Of a stretch of 64,000 nt of DNA, positions 36,542 through 46,806 are shown in pieces. Each line of letters starts with the position of its first letter. Within the stretch, counting starts at the first letter, position 1. The notes beneath the pieces are model-generated. The model made no database searches, was not told where the DNA came from, and saw nothing but the letters and a program-made list of their open reading frames with translations. The position numbers and the translations under genes were made by a program. Origin of the DNA: Epiperipatus broadwayi (taxonomy: Eukaryota; Onychophora; Udeonychophora; Euonychophora; Peripatidae); assembly GCA_028023455.1 (NCBI GenBank), contig JAQFVV010006294.1:556001-620000 (forward strand), written 5' to 3'.

Positions 36542-36649
36542 ATAACGAGCATGCCAATAGCTCTTAACAAGCTTTTCAGAATATTCCTATCCTCAGATGG
36601 GTTTCTAGCTCTGAAAAATATTGTTAAGAACTATTGGCACACTCATTAT
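36542..36649. repeat. Small foldback, 39-bp arms
   Basis: Bases 36542-36580 and 36611-36649 are close reverse complements (tgccaatag...ttaacaa and its partner) around a 30-base centre. Confidence 0.75.
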
Positions 36650-38565
36650 ATATCATATACAATACAAGATTATTAAATTGTCACATGATATATGACTTGA
36701 TATTCTTGCAATTATTGTTATATTGTTTAAGTGTTGACTGGTTTCACATATATGATATATGTAAATATTTATATAATTGTTCTGTTATATGCTGTGTGGT
36801 GGTCCAGATTTTCCACCAGAAGAGGGGGAATGCATCCAACTATGGTCAGACCTAAGGTCTTTAAATAGGATGCCATGACTGACATGATAAAGTACCTAAT
36901 CAATGATCATGTCTACCTCCAATGATATAGCTCTAGGTTTACACATTAAATTCAGACACAATTTAGGCTAGTTCATCCATACCTCACCTCTCTTTCAGAT
37001 TCCACTATGTCACTTGGTTCTCTTCAGAGTCAATTTACCTTAGATAGCAATTACAATACCTCTATATAGTTTCCAATTGAGTGGAGGACTCATCTAACCA
37101 TATTATTATGTAAAAGAAAGTATGTGTGTGTTCACATGTATATCCGTTTATGAATTGATGAACAAATGGATAAATAACTTTGAAAAACCAGAGATCATTT
37201 AATGAAAATCAAGTTAACAATGTTTATTGATTAATAAACTAAAAAGTTAACATTAAAAAAATAAGTATATACATATGTGTGTGTCAAGTAGTATCTCTAC
37301 CATATTAATGATTAAATGTGTTTATTACTCCAACCCTCCCCATGGTAGATATACATAAAGCCACTACATATTTACAAAGTAGATAAGATAATGAAAAGAA
37401 AAATTATTAATTCATTATTACAATGATTATGAAGCTAACTAACTATTTAATAAGATTATATGAAGGTGTGTGTAATAACTTTGTAGTCCAATTCCAACTG
37501 TAGAGGTTCCATCTTTTTAATGACCCCCCCCCCGACTAAGTACAAGTTTTCTATGGTTGATAGAAAAGAATGTTTATGCGAGAATATTAGTCATTCATAC
37601 TGAATAAACAAATGTAAACAATCATTAGTTAACAAAAAAAATAAACAACACAAACTCTGTCCTGTAGCAAGTGCATGTTCTCAATATGGAATAATATCAA
37701 GTAAAATCTAACCTTATTCCACATTATCTGATAAGAATGATGATAATGCCTAATGTCAAGTCACTATAGAGGGAGAACTGACCTAAATTTTATTTAACAA
37801 CAAAAAAATTTTTTGTCTAACTTAATAACATTTTCCCCTGCACTGTCTTGATTTCAACAACAGTGGACTCTTCCAAGTTGTAAAGATTTAGGTTTCCAAG
37901 TGCAGAAGTGAAATAAATAAAAAAAAATACAGAATTCTAAAAAAGCATATGTAAAATAAAATAAAAAAGATTACATGACAAATTTAAGACTTTCTTCAAG
38001 TTATCTTGCATAATGTTCATGAATTAGGCAATTATAGTATTTTATAGATATAGTTCATTACTATTCTGGTCATCCTTCTATGGCAAGTCTCACATTACTC
38101 ACAGGGACTCTTTGGTGATATATTTGGAATGATGTTATTTTCATCTTCTGTTCATCTGAAGATCTTAGACAGGGCATTTGATGTTTCAGCAGGTGTTATA
38201 CAATTAAATATAAATTCATTGCACTTCCTATGGTCAGGGCTGATAACACTTTGGCCCTATGACAATACTAAATTAGCCAGAGTAAATTGTTTTGGAGTTC
38301 ATAAAAGATTTAAATTTTCTTAATTCACTGCTTGGTATTTAATAATTTTTATAGAAACAGAATTATTTCATAGTTTATATATAACTACGCTTTTGATGTT
38401 CTATTTTGTTATTTTATCTGTATTTGAGGAATAGCGCAGTCCTTTTATTTTAAATGTCTATTTAAATCAGTTCACTTATTTTATCCAACTACATGAATCT
38501 ATTAGAATTCTTTCTGTTTAATATAGTTTCTTGTACTTTTGCATTACAATTATCAAATGAATAAG
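36650..38565. other. AT-rich DNA, nothing recognised
   Basis: No gene recognised. The 64-codon plus frame 38129-38323 and the 73-codon frame 36634-36855 have no known domain. A C9 run lies at about 37525. Confidence 0.45.
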
Positions 38566-38663
38566 TTGGAGTGTTCGAATAAGTCGTCCATGTTCTTTTG
38601 GAGTGTTTGAATAAGCTGTCCATGTTATTTTGGAGTGTTCGAATAAGTCATCCATGTTCTCTT
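38566..38663 (+). repeat. Three tandem 32-bp units
   Basis: Units start at 38568, 38600 and 38632 with ggagtgtt(c/t)gaataag, and continue to tccatgtt(c/a)t. The period is exactly 32 bases with 2-5 differences between units. Confidence 0.85.
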
Positions 38664-39019
38664 GGATTTGAACATTTGATTTTCAGATGTTGTTGTTATA
38701 CAGCTTTTGTATCCTTTTGAAAATAGAAGACAACAGAAATGAACTGGGTTTGTTTTTATACTGGACCTGGTGTCCATTAATTTACTATACTCGCATTTTA
38801 TATCCTTTTCCATCACTGTGTGAACCCTATTTTTTCATGTATTATATTGATTGTAAGTAAAATAAAATTACATAGTAGAATTATGCTTTTGTCTTCTGCA
38901 TTTGGTTATCTAGTGACTAGTTTGACATTAGGTCATTACCATGTTTACCAAGTCTAAGTCTCATATAATGAAGTACAATACATTGACATGGAATTCATTA
39001 TTTGTATACATATATATAT

Positions 39020-42000
39020 TGTGCCCTTATCTATAGGTCATAATAGGGTAGAATGGTCAATTACTAAAAAATTTTAAATTTTAAGATATGTTTGTATGAT
39101 GTATAAATAATAGTAGGATAATTAGATTTTATAGCACAATTTAAGGCTGAAAATACCTGGTATATAAAAGTGTAATGGATTATTTTAAAAGGAACAGTTA
39201 AATAAAGCTTAAAGATATCCTTGCTTATGGTTGTAAAAGCTGGCCATATAAAATAATACAGCTATAAATAGTTAAAAGTATATTAACGATCCAATTGTAA
39301 TATTTTAAAAACTAATAAATTTAATAAATGCTATATGTAATGTTATAATTATAATTAATATTCAAATTTAATCTAATATTTTAAGATAAACTTTAGGATG
39401 GTGAGAATTATATTTAGTTCTACAAGTTTAAATTATTTTCCAAATTTTTATAAAATATATCAGTTTTGGTAATTTAGACCGAGACTTAAATTAAAAAATC
39501 ATCTGTTAAAGTTAGTAATCATGTGACTGTATATTATATACCTTCACACACACGCTTGTTAGAATAATAATAAATTTTGTGAATTATAAAACTAGATATA
39601 ATTGCTATCGATCCTTAAAGTAAAAAGTTGAAATATTAAATATTGTTTTAATAATTGTTGTAAAGTTTAAATGATTTTGATAAAATTATAATTGAATTTA
39701 AAAATACTATTCTAAGTAATATTTAAGACATGATGTCATAAATTCTTTATTTTAAAGGGCTTAATCTATTATAAAACTAAAATGTGTAAATTTGTTCACG
39801 CTAAAAAAGTCATTAACCAATCAACGGAGGTATTTTAGCAGACAAAATATAAGAATTAGACGAAGCGGGAGAAAGTAATGTGTAAGTGAAGGAGGAAGTA
39901 ACATATTTTTTTTAGCTGGATAAGACCGTAAGCTAGAAAAGTGATATAATTTTAAAATGTTGTATTTGTTTTTAAAAGTTTTTTTTAACATATAATATTT
40001 TGACTGCCTTTACATGAAGGGCTAATTTTAAAAGTTTTCTTGCCAGGATATTTTATTCAAGTTTAGCCAAAACCTTGCAGTAAAAATGGAAGTACTAAAG
40101 GAAAAAATACCTAAAAATATTGCTAACGGAAAAATATTTGTAAAGTGCCTCGATACAGCTTTATTTATGCTCAACCAGAAACTTATTATTGTAACTCAGA
40201 GAAATATAATTTGGACACTATATGGAAAACTTAAAAGAGAAGTTACTTGCCATCAGGAAAATTATGACGCATAAATTTTATAAGGCTACTTTGAAGTTAT
40301 TTTATTCTTCTCTATGGGAAAATTAAGATGCTGTATATTATAAAGAATTATGTAAAAGTTATAATGAGAAAAAAAATGTTTGTCCTTTTTAAAGGAAATA
40401 TTACAAAGTATATAGTACCAGAACTTTAAAAGAAAGGAAAAATTACCGAAGAATGATATGAAAGAGCTATTGTGTTTTTTTTTTTTTTAAAAAAAAAAAG
40501 AACAGAAAAACTTTCTCTAAGAAAAATTAAAAATGTTATAAAGTGTTCATTGGAGAAATGCTTGATTTAGAAAATATAAATTTAAATTAATTAATGAAAA
40601 TGGATCCATGGAAACCGAAAAATTTACTGAATATTTAAAGCAAAGTACCTAGAAGATGCATCATAAAAGTCGCGCGGGAAAATCTTAGCAGAAAATATTA
40701 GAAGAGAATATGTAGACGTTTTCTTTATGGGATTAATTGATATCATAGTTAATAATTGTATTAAATGTGATAAAAAACCAAGGATTGTCATCTATGAATA
40801 TTTATTAAACAGAGCAATAATTGTTTTGCCTTAAAATTGAACATTAAGTGACTGAAGAAGAAATAATAAACATTTTTTTTTAGCTTTAATATGAACGGTT
40901 TTCAAGAAAGTTTGATAAAGAAGTACAGTAAATATAGTTTAAATATTTTACTAAGTTATTTTAAAAATATAAAATGCTATGTGAGATTAGGGAAAACATA
41001 TAAACATAAATTTAGTAATATTGAGATTTAAATATAATAGCTTGATAAAATTATAGAAATATTGTTTAAAAATAAAGTGTATGTATGTGAGTCTTATATC
41101 TACAAGAATCAAATGGATGGTGAAGCCTACGGAATGCGATCGAGAAGATAAAGATCGTTTGGTAATATTGATATTTATTTATAATGCATAATGTATTTTT
41201 TTTAGATCATCTATTAATTAAGAATGAAGTGTGAAAGTTTAAATTATATGTACACATTTTATACAACATTTTTAACATATAATGAGATAGGAGTAATTCG
41301 GAATATGCATGCAATAATTTATTTAAAGTATATTAATAATATAATTTAACAGAGCAATTGTGTGATTCTTTTGAACTTTCATGTGATAAAGTATTCAGAT
41401 ATTTAAATAGTTGTATATGATTAAATATACGGAGGAAAGTAGTAAAAAGATTTTCTTATAGAACAGTGGAATAGTTTTGAAATAAATGAATTTTATTATT
41501 GTTAGAAATGCAGATATGTATTTGTCGATGTACAGTATAGAAAAATCTTGAGAAATAAGATCGGATAGTGACTTGGAAGTACTAGTGGAGAGGAAACCAA
41601 GATGATGTTTTTTTTTAAGAAATAGGAAAAATAAAGGATTTGGATCATATTTAGTTTTGTGTGATTTCAGTATAGTTAACTAAGCCCTATGACTGAACAC
41701 ATATAGTTTGGACAGTGTTTTGCATATCTTTAAAACTTTTTGATGTTATAATAAAGCTGAAGAAATAGCTTTAGCATCGTTCCTATAATAGAGGTTGGTA
41801 GACAAGTAAAGGTCACTCCTCTATAGTGTCTTTTAATTTACTGTGCCATGATTGTCAAGATATATGACGAGTAATATTCTAGTTGTATTTTGATCCTATG
41901 CATCTATCTTCGCTATCCTTATTTCGTGAATCTGCATTGGTCAGAAAGATATTTTCAAAGAAATAATGAATAAAATAGAACTGAAGATATGTTATCGTTT

Positions 42001-43635
42001 ATGTAAGAATAGTTTATTTGCTGGAATGTATAGAATTATGTAACTTTAAAATTGAAAGTCCAAAATATCATAAAGAGAGAAAGAATCATATAATACATTG
42101 TAAAATTAATTCAGAAATGAATATAAGATTTTGAAAAGAAATCGAAACTAAGTATTTTAAAAGTGATAATAAAATTTGAATGAATTTTTCTTTTATAATA
42201 TTTTTTAGAAAATAAGTATTGCATATTTATTAAGAAAATAGTTCAGTAATGTATAATAAACATATACTTGTGCATGGTATATTAATAGTTGTAATTATAT
42301 CATCCGAAGTAAGGCTTGAATGAAAATATTAGGATTAATAAACATCGGATAATGAACAATAAAAACCTAATACCGAATGTAGAACAATGTTTTGACTTTG
42401 TAAGATTTCATACAACCAATATAAAACTAAAATTTGTTATTTAGTAGAATTTTACTACGAATGTAAATTTTGTAAAAAATATAATTTAATAATATTAGGG
42501 ATGCAAAGTGTTTGTGATAAGCATATAAGAAATGCATTTTGTAGCAAGCTAACCATAATAATAAATCAAGTAATAATACTGTATTTTCTTAAGTGTTAAA
42601 AAGATAAGATTTAACTAGGAAAAATAAATAGTATTTTGGTTTCATTTTATAAACTAATAAACTAAGTTGAGATAGGAGAGTAAGGGATATCCAATGTATA
42701 TAGTGTAAAAATATTGTTAATTTATTTATGTTGTTAATAAACTTTGTTTTAAATTTATTTTAAAGTTTTGTGTCCGCGTTGTTATTTCTCCACATGGATG
42801 CATGAAATCACGATACATTTATAATTGAAACAGACATATAGTTTTTGCACAAAAAGGTAAACATAAAAGTGTTATAATAATTTTGAGAATTTATTGGTAT
42901 GTTAAAATTAAAATATCATAATTTTATATTATTCATTGGTCATAAGTCGGTTGCCACAATATTACATAAAATTATATGCTAATGTTGCCACACGTATTCT
43001 GTTATCAGATTATTAAAAATACTACCACGTACGTATTTATTTATTTCATTTAGGAAGAAATAAGATTATATTATATTATTATTATTATTATTATTTTTAT
43101 TATTGTTAGTTGCTGTGTAGTAGATTATGATATAAAATTCCCTTTTCATATTTTACTACCGTAATGTTAAATCAGTTAGAATACAATTTATGAACCTGAG
43201 ATTTTATTTTATTTTATTTTACTTCATTTTATTTAATTGAGCTAGATTCTTGTTATAAAGAAGATTAAGATATAATTATTATTTTAATCGTAGTGAATAG
43301 AGCTCAGAAAGTCGTAAGAATACTATGAGTTAGTTATTTGGTATAGTAAAAAAGGGGAATAGTGTTCTTATGCCATTGAGTTAGTATCGTGTGGATAATA
43401 GCTCAATGTAGTCTATCTCGTTCCCCATATTGTCACTCCATGTCTCATGAAAATAGTAAATATTTGTTAATTCATTTTAAAAAATTGAACCGTATTTGTA
43501 TATTAAAAATTAGAGCTAGTAATCATTTTAATTAATGCTGAATATTTCATTTATTTATTTGTTAACTGAACTAGAACCCGGAATATTCGTAATAAATAAT
43601 AATTTTGGGGTGAGAACGCGCGGGGGGAGGTTAGA
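39020..43635 (+). repeat. 5' LTR, 4616 bp
   Basis: It begins TGTGCCCTTATC and ends ...GGGGAGGTTAGA. It is collinear with 46807-51423 end to end. The start has the canonical TG, but the end is not CA, unless the true terminus is a few bases inside. A TATA-like gtatatag lies at about 42698 and an AATAAA at 42736-42741 followed by a T/GT-rich stretch, so the R region could lie near 42.7 kb, leaving a U5 of about 0.9 kb and a U3 of about 3.7 kb (inference). A 62-codon frame at 40086-40274 is kept in both LTRs. Confidence 0.92.
42736..42741 (+). promoter_or_regulatory. Candidate polyadenylation signal in LTR
   Basis: AATAAA followed within 40 bases by T- and GT-rich sequence (ttttgtgtccgcgttg). 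The same hexamer lies at the matching place in the 3' LTR (about 50524). In an LTR element this would set the end of R. Confidence 0.4.
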
Positions 43636-44321
43636 TTGTGATCGCCCAATGTGTTGGACGATGTGTAGTTGGAACTACAATCGATAGGTTGGATTCGACT
43701 AACAGAAGGTTAAATTTTGCTCTTCCAATGAGACTGCACGATGTGTAGTGGAGTTACATAGTTTAGTATTTGAATTTGTTCATGTAAATCGGGAGATTGT
43801 CAATAGACATATTTTACAGAAGTAGATAATTTCATATTTGATTATAAAAATAATTATTAGGATTTAGTTATTAAAGTAAACTAAGTATTTGTTATTAAAA
43901 ATAATTTCAATTTTATGTGGTAGATAATCTGATTGTTTTAAAAATCGTACTATACTATTGTGGGTCAATTGACAAACAAAATTTAAAATATGCATATGTG
44001 GCTAACGATTATTGGTATTTAATATGACCATGTCAATTATTGAAGTATTATTGAAAAATATATTTGAAGGTGTTTTAGTTTGTACAAAACATTTGTGAAT
44101 CATGCATGTGGGAAATGATGTTGTGACACATATAATTTTAATTGTTATTGTTATTATAATTAGTTAGATAGTATAGGGTGTATAGAAGGTATTGTCTATA
44201 GTTATTGTGGGTGATGGTTGGATGAGATAAAAGAACTGGTAAGAAACTATTTTATGAGAAGTTAATAGTAACATATTATTGGAATATTAGATTTTGAGTA
44301 AAAAGTATTATAAAGAAAAAA
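43636..44321 (+). other. Leader between 5' LTR and first ORF
   Basis: This 686-base leader starts TTGTGATCGCCCAATG. I could not match its first bases to a tRNA 3' end, so the primer-binding site is unidentified; a TGG at 43655 is the nearest candidate start. Two imperfect direct repeats of about 36 bases (about 43646 and 43717) share ccaatg(t/a)g, acgatgtgtagt and gga(a/g)(c/t)ta. They could be packaging or dimerisation signals, which is only a guess. Confidence 0.5.
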
Positions 44322-45749
44322 ATGGATAATCAAGATGACAGTTCAGTAGAGGAAATATCTGAATTCATTGTGGATAGTAGTTGTGAGGAGGAAAGGGAAG
44401 CGGAAGAGACAATTAATATAGAAACAATTACAGATATTGTACAAATTACAGATGAAGAAATAAAAGGAGAAGAAAAGATTAGGGAATTAGAAATAGAGGA
44501 AGAAGAAGTAGTCACACATAAAAGAGATGTAGATAGCTTCTCATTGTCTCAAATAGCACTGATGATGAAAGAGATTAATGAGAATATAAGTAGAAATAGA
44601 GAAGAGATTCAAGAAGATAATAGAAAAAATAGAGAAGAGATTAATGAGAATATAAATAGAAATAGAGAAGAGATTCAAGAAAATAGAAATAGAAATAGAG
44701 AAGAGAGTAATATAAAATTTGAATATCTCAATGAAAATAATAGAAAAAATAGAGAAGAGATTAATGAGAATATAAGTAGAAATAGAGAAGAGATTCAAGA
44801 AGATAATAGAACAAATAGAGAAGAGATCAATGAAATTATGAGTAAAAATAGTAATGAAATCAAAGCATGTATAGACAATATGAATAAAAAACTCAATGAT
44901 ACTTGTAAGACTATGGAAGACTTTAAGGAGGAAGCACATAATAAATTTAATGGCTTGGAATCAAGATTGGACAATAGTGAAAAAGTTATTAGTTCTTTAA
45001 GGGATGAAATAGAACAAATAGATTGTAATAATCAGGAGTTGCTCAAGACTAAGTTTACAGAATTTTCTGAGATTGCTATAAAAGGTATAAACAAGCAAAT
45101 AGAGGATTCTATCAGTCAATGTCAGACCAATAATAGCAAGTTAAAACAGGAGTTTGATAATAATAAATTAGATATTAATAATGAAATATGTGAGATAAAG
45201 GAAGAGATAATGCAGAGTAGAATAAGGATGAAAGATGAAATGGAGAGAGAGTTAGTGGATAAGTTTAATGATTTAGTAGTGCAAAATAGGAGAGATATAA
45301 AAGAAGAAATAGAAGAAGGTTGGATGGGAAAATTAAAGGATTTTAATATTGGGAAGGAGGATGATCAGAAGTACAGGTCCAAAATAGGTGAGAATTTAAA
45401 GCGCTTACAAAAGGACGTAAAAGAACAAGTAATGCAAGTAGAGAGAAATAGTAATGAGTATAAGGAAGCTATAGATCAAAATTTAGATAGGTTTAGACAG
45501 GAACAAAAGATATACATAGATCAAGTTATTGGACAGGTAAATTTGGAAGGAAAATTACAACAGGTATACGAACAAATAGAAGAGATAAAATCCATTAGCA
45601 ATCAAACGTTAGAATTAGGTAAAGAAAAAGCATCACATAGTAAAGGTGAAGAATATAAAAGTCCATTCCCAATAGATAAAATAGAGTATGTAAGAAAAGA
45701 GGAAGGTAATCAAATAGAATCTGATAATAATAAAGAAATAGACAGCTGA
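44322..45749 (+). CDS. Long coiled-coil protein of the gag-only element
   Basis: The 475-codon product is rich in Glu, Lys, Asn and Ile, with almost no aromatic residues or Cys in most of its length. After an acidic N-terminus (residues 1-80), residues about 82-185 are built of 11-residue repeats such as NREEINENISR and NREEIQEDNRK, often paired as 22-residue units. An 11-residue period is typical of hendecad (straight or right-handed) coiled coil. The remainder (about 190-475) also looks like continuous coiled coil. The ATG at 44322 follows a purine-rich aaaaaa and is the first ATG with a long frame. The TGA at 45747-45749 is followed in the same frame, with no other stop, by the gag-like ORF at 45795. 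No enzymatic motif is seen. A structural role, perhaps joined to capsid, is an inference. Confidence 0.8.
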   Translation: MDNQDDSSVEEISEFIVDSSCEEEREAEETINIETITDIVQITDEEIKGEEKIRELEIEEEEVVTHKRDVDSFSLSQIALMMKEINENISRNREEIQEDNRKNREEINENINRNREEIQENRNRNREESNIKFEYLNENNRKNREEINENISRNREEIQEDNRTNREEINEIMSKNSNEIKACIDNMNKKLNDTCKTMEDFKEEAHNKFNGLESRLDNSEKVISSLRDEIEQIDCNNQELLKTKFTEFSEIAIKGINKQIEDSISQCQTNNSKLKQEFDNNKLDINNEICEIKEEIMQSRIRMKDEMERELVDKFNDLVVQNRRDIKEEIEEGWMGKLKDFNIGKEDDQKYRSKIGENLKRLQKDVKEQVMQVERNSNEYKEAIDQNLDRFRQEQKIYIDQVIGQVNLEGKLQQVYEQIEEIKSISNQTLELGKEKASHSKGEEYKSPFPIDKIEYVRKEEGNQIESDNNKEIDS

Positions 45750-45794
45750 ATAATTAAAGGAAATACTAGTTGTGAGGGAGGAACAAATAACTCG

Positions 45795-46565
45795 ATGGCA
45801 TTACGCTTTATGAGGGTCAAGCCATTTAGAGGTGACCATGCCGAAAATCCATATGAATTTCTAAATAGTTTAGATGAACTATTTTCAATATGTGTTTTAA
45901 CTGAAAGGGAAAAGTTGGCCATCTGTAGTAATCACTTAGGAGGTACTGCCAAAGATTGGTGGCAGTCACTTTTTGAAAGGCCAAATACCTCTGGTGACTT
46001 TAGATGTTTAATAACAGGTAGTTTCTGGAACGCTGACAAGCAAAATAGCATTAGGTTCCAGATAACTCAGGAAAAATATCAAGCAAATAAAGGTAGCTAT
46101 ACTAGTTTCTTTAGGAGTCAGGCTATTCGATTAAAAACACTAACGGCATGTCCATTGTCTGAAGGACAGATAGTAAGAATAATACGACACAATTTGCCCA
46201 GAAATGTGGAGCAACTATTAATTGCAGCGAATCGTTATTCTATAGAAGAGGTGTCAGAAGTATTAGATGCACTAGAAAACGCTGAAACATCTATAGATAA
46301 TAGATTTAAAACAAATAGAGAAGGAAATAACTATCCATTGTCTAATATCAATGTTGACTATAATAATCAAAGGCATCAAATAGGCTTTAAAAGAAGATAT
46401 AGTTCTAGTGATAGAAATAGGGTATATCCATATGCTAAGAAATCGGTTAGATTTGACAAATCTAGAAGTAGGGTAGAGTTGCAAAATAATCAACCCTCTA
46501 CTAGTGGTATTACTACTATTTTAAAGAAACCTAATATAAAAACAAGTGAGAAAAAGTTAAGTTAG
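45795..46565 (+). CDS. Gag/capsid-like protein
   Basis: The 256-codon product has the look of a retrotransposon gag capsid domain (family knowledge, Pfam retrotransposon gag type). It has PFRGDHAENPYEFLNSLDEL at the start, LGGTAKDWWQSLF at residues about 48-60 and a helical LPRNVEQLLIAANRYSIEEV region near residue 135. The last 90 residues are basic and Ser/Asn/Arg-rich (residues about 195-256, with RRYSSSDRNR and VRFDKSRSR) and could bind RNA in place of a CCHC knuckle, which is absent. It shares its frame with the upstream coiled-coil ORF, with 15 sense codons between the TGA and this ATG. So it may be made by readthrough of TGA, by separate initiation, or the TGA may be a mutation of this copy. 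The stop at 46563-46565 is followed by about 240 non-coding bases to the polypurine tract. Confidence 0.8.
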   Translation: MALRFMRVKPFRGDHAENPYEFLNSLDELFSICVLTEREKLAICSNHLGGTAKDWWQSLFERPNTSGDFRCLITGSFWNADKQNSIRFQITQEKYQANKGSYTSFFRSQAIRLKTLTACPLSEGQIVRIIRHNLPRNVEQLLIAANRYSIEEVSEVLDALENAETSIDNRFKTNREGNNYPLSNINVDYNNQRHQIGFKRRYSSSDRNRVYPYAKKSVRFDKSRSRVELQNNQPSTSGITTILKKPNIKTSEKKLS

Positions 46566-46793
46566 AAGTTTAATCCCATACCCATCAGAAGTGTAGAAAA
46601 TTTTTTATAAGTATTAATAGTTCAAAGTCTGAGTTTGGTGTCCAGATATTATATAAATTTGTAAAGCAAACATTGTATTCTGTTGTATTGAGTAGTATAA
46701 GATGGAATTTGGTTGTAGCAGATAATAAAATGAAGAGTATTAATGAATAAAATAGGTATTAAACTAGATGTTTAATTTAAAATTTTTTATTCG

Positions 46794-46806
46794 AAGGGGG
46801 GAGTTA
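46794..46806 (+). promoter_or_regulatory. Polypurine tract before 3' LTR
   Basis: gaaggggggagtta lies directly before the TGTG of the 3' LTR. A G/A-rich run at this place is where plus-strand DNA synthesis of LTR elements is primed. Confidence 0.75.

Noticed and set aside
44330-44939. Minus-strand frames opposite the coiled-coil ORF (61 and 132 codons)
   Set aside because: Ile/Ser/Phe-rich shadows caused by the repetitive, A/G-rich sense strand.
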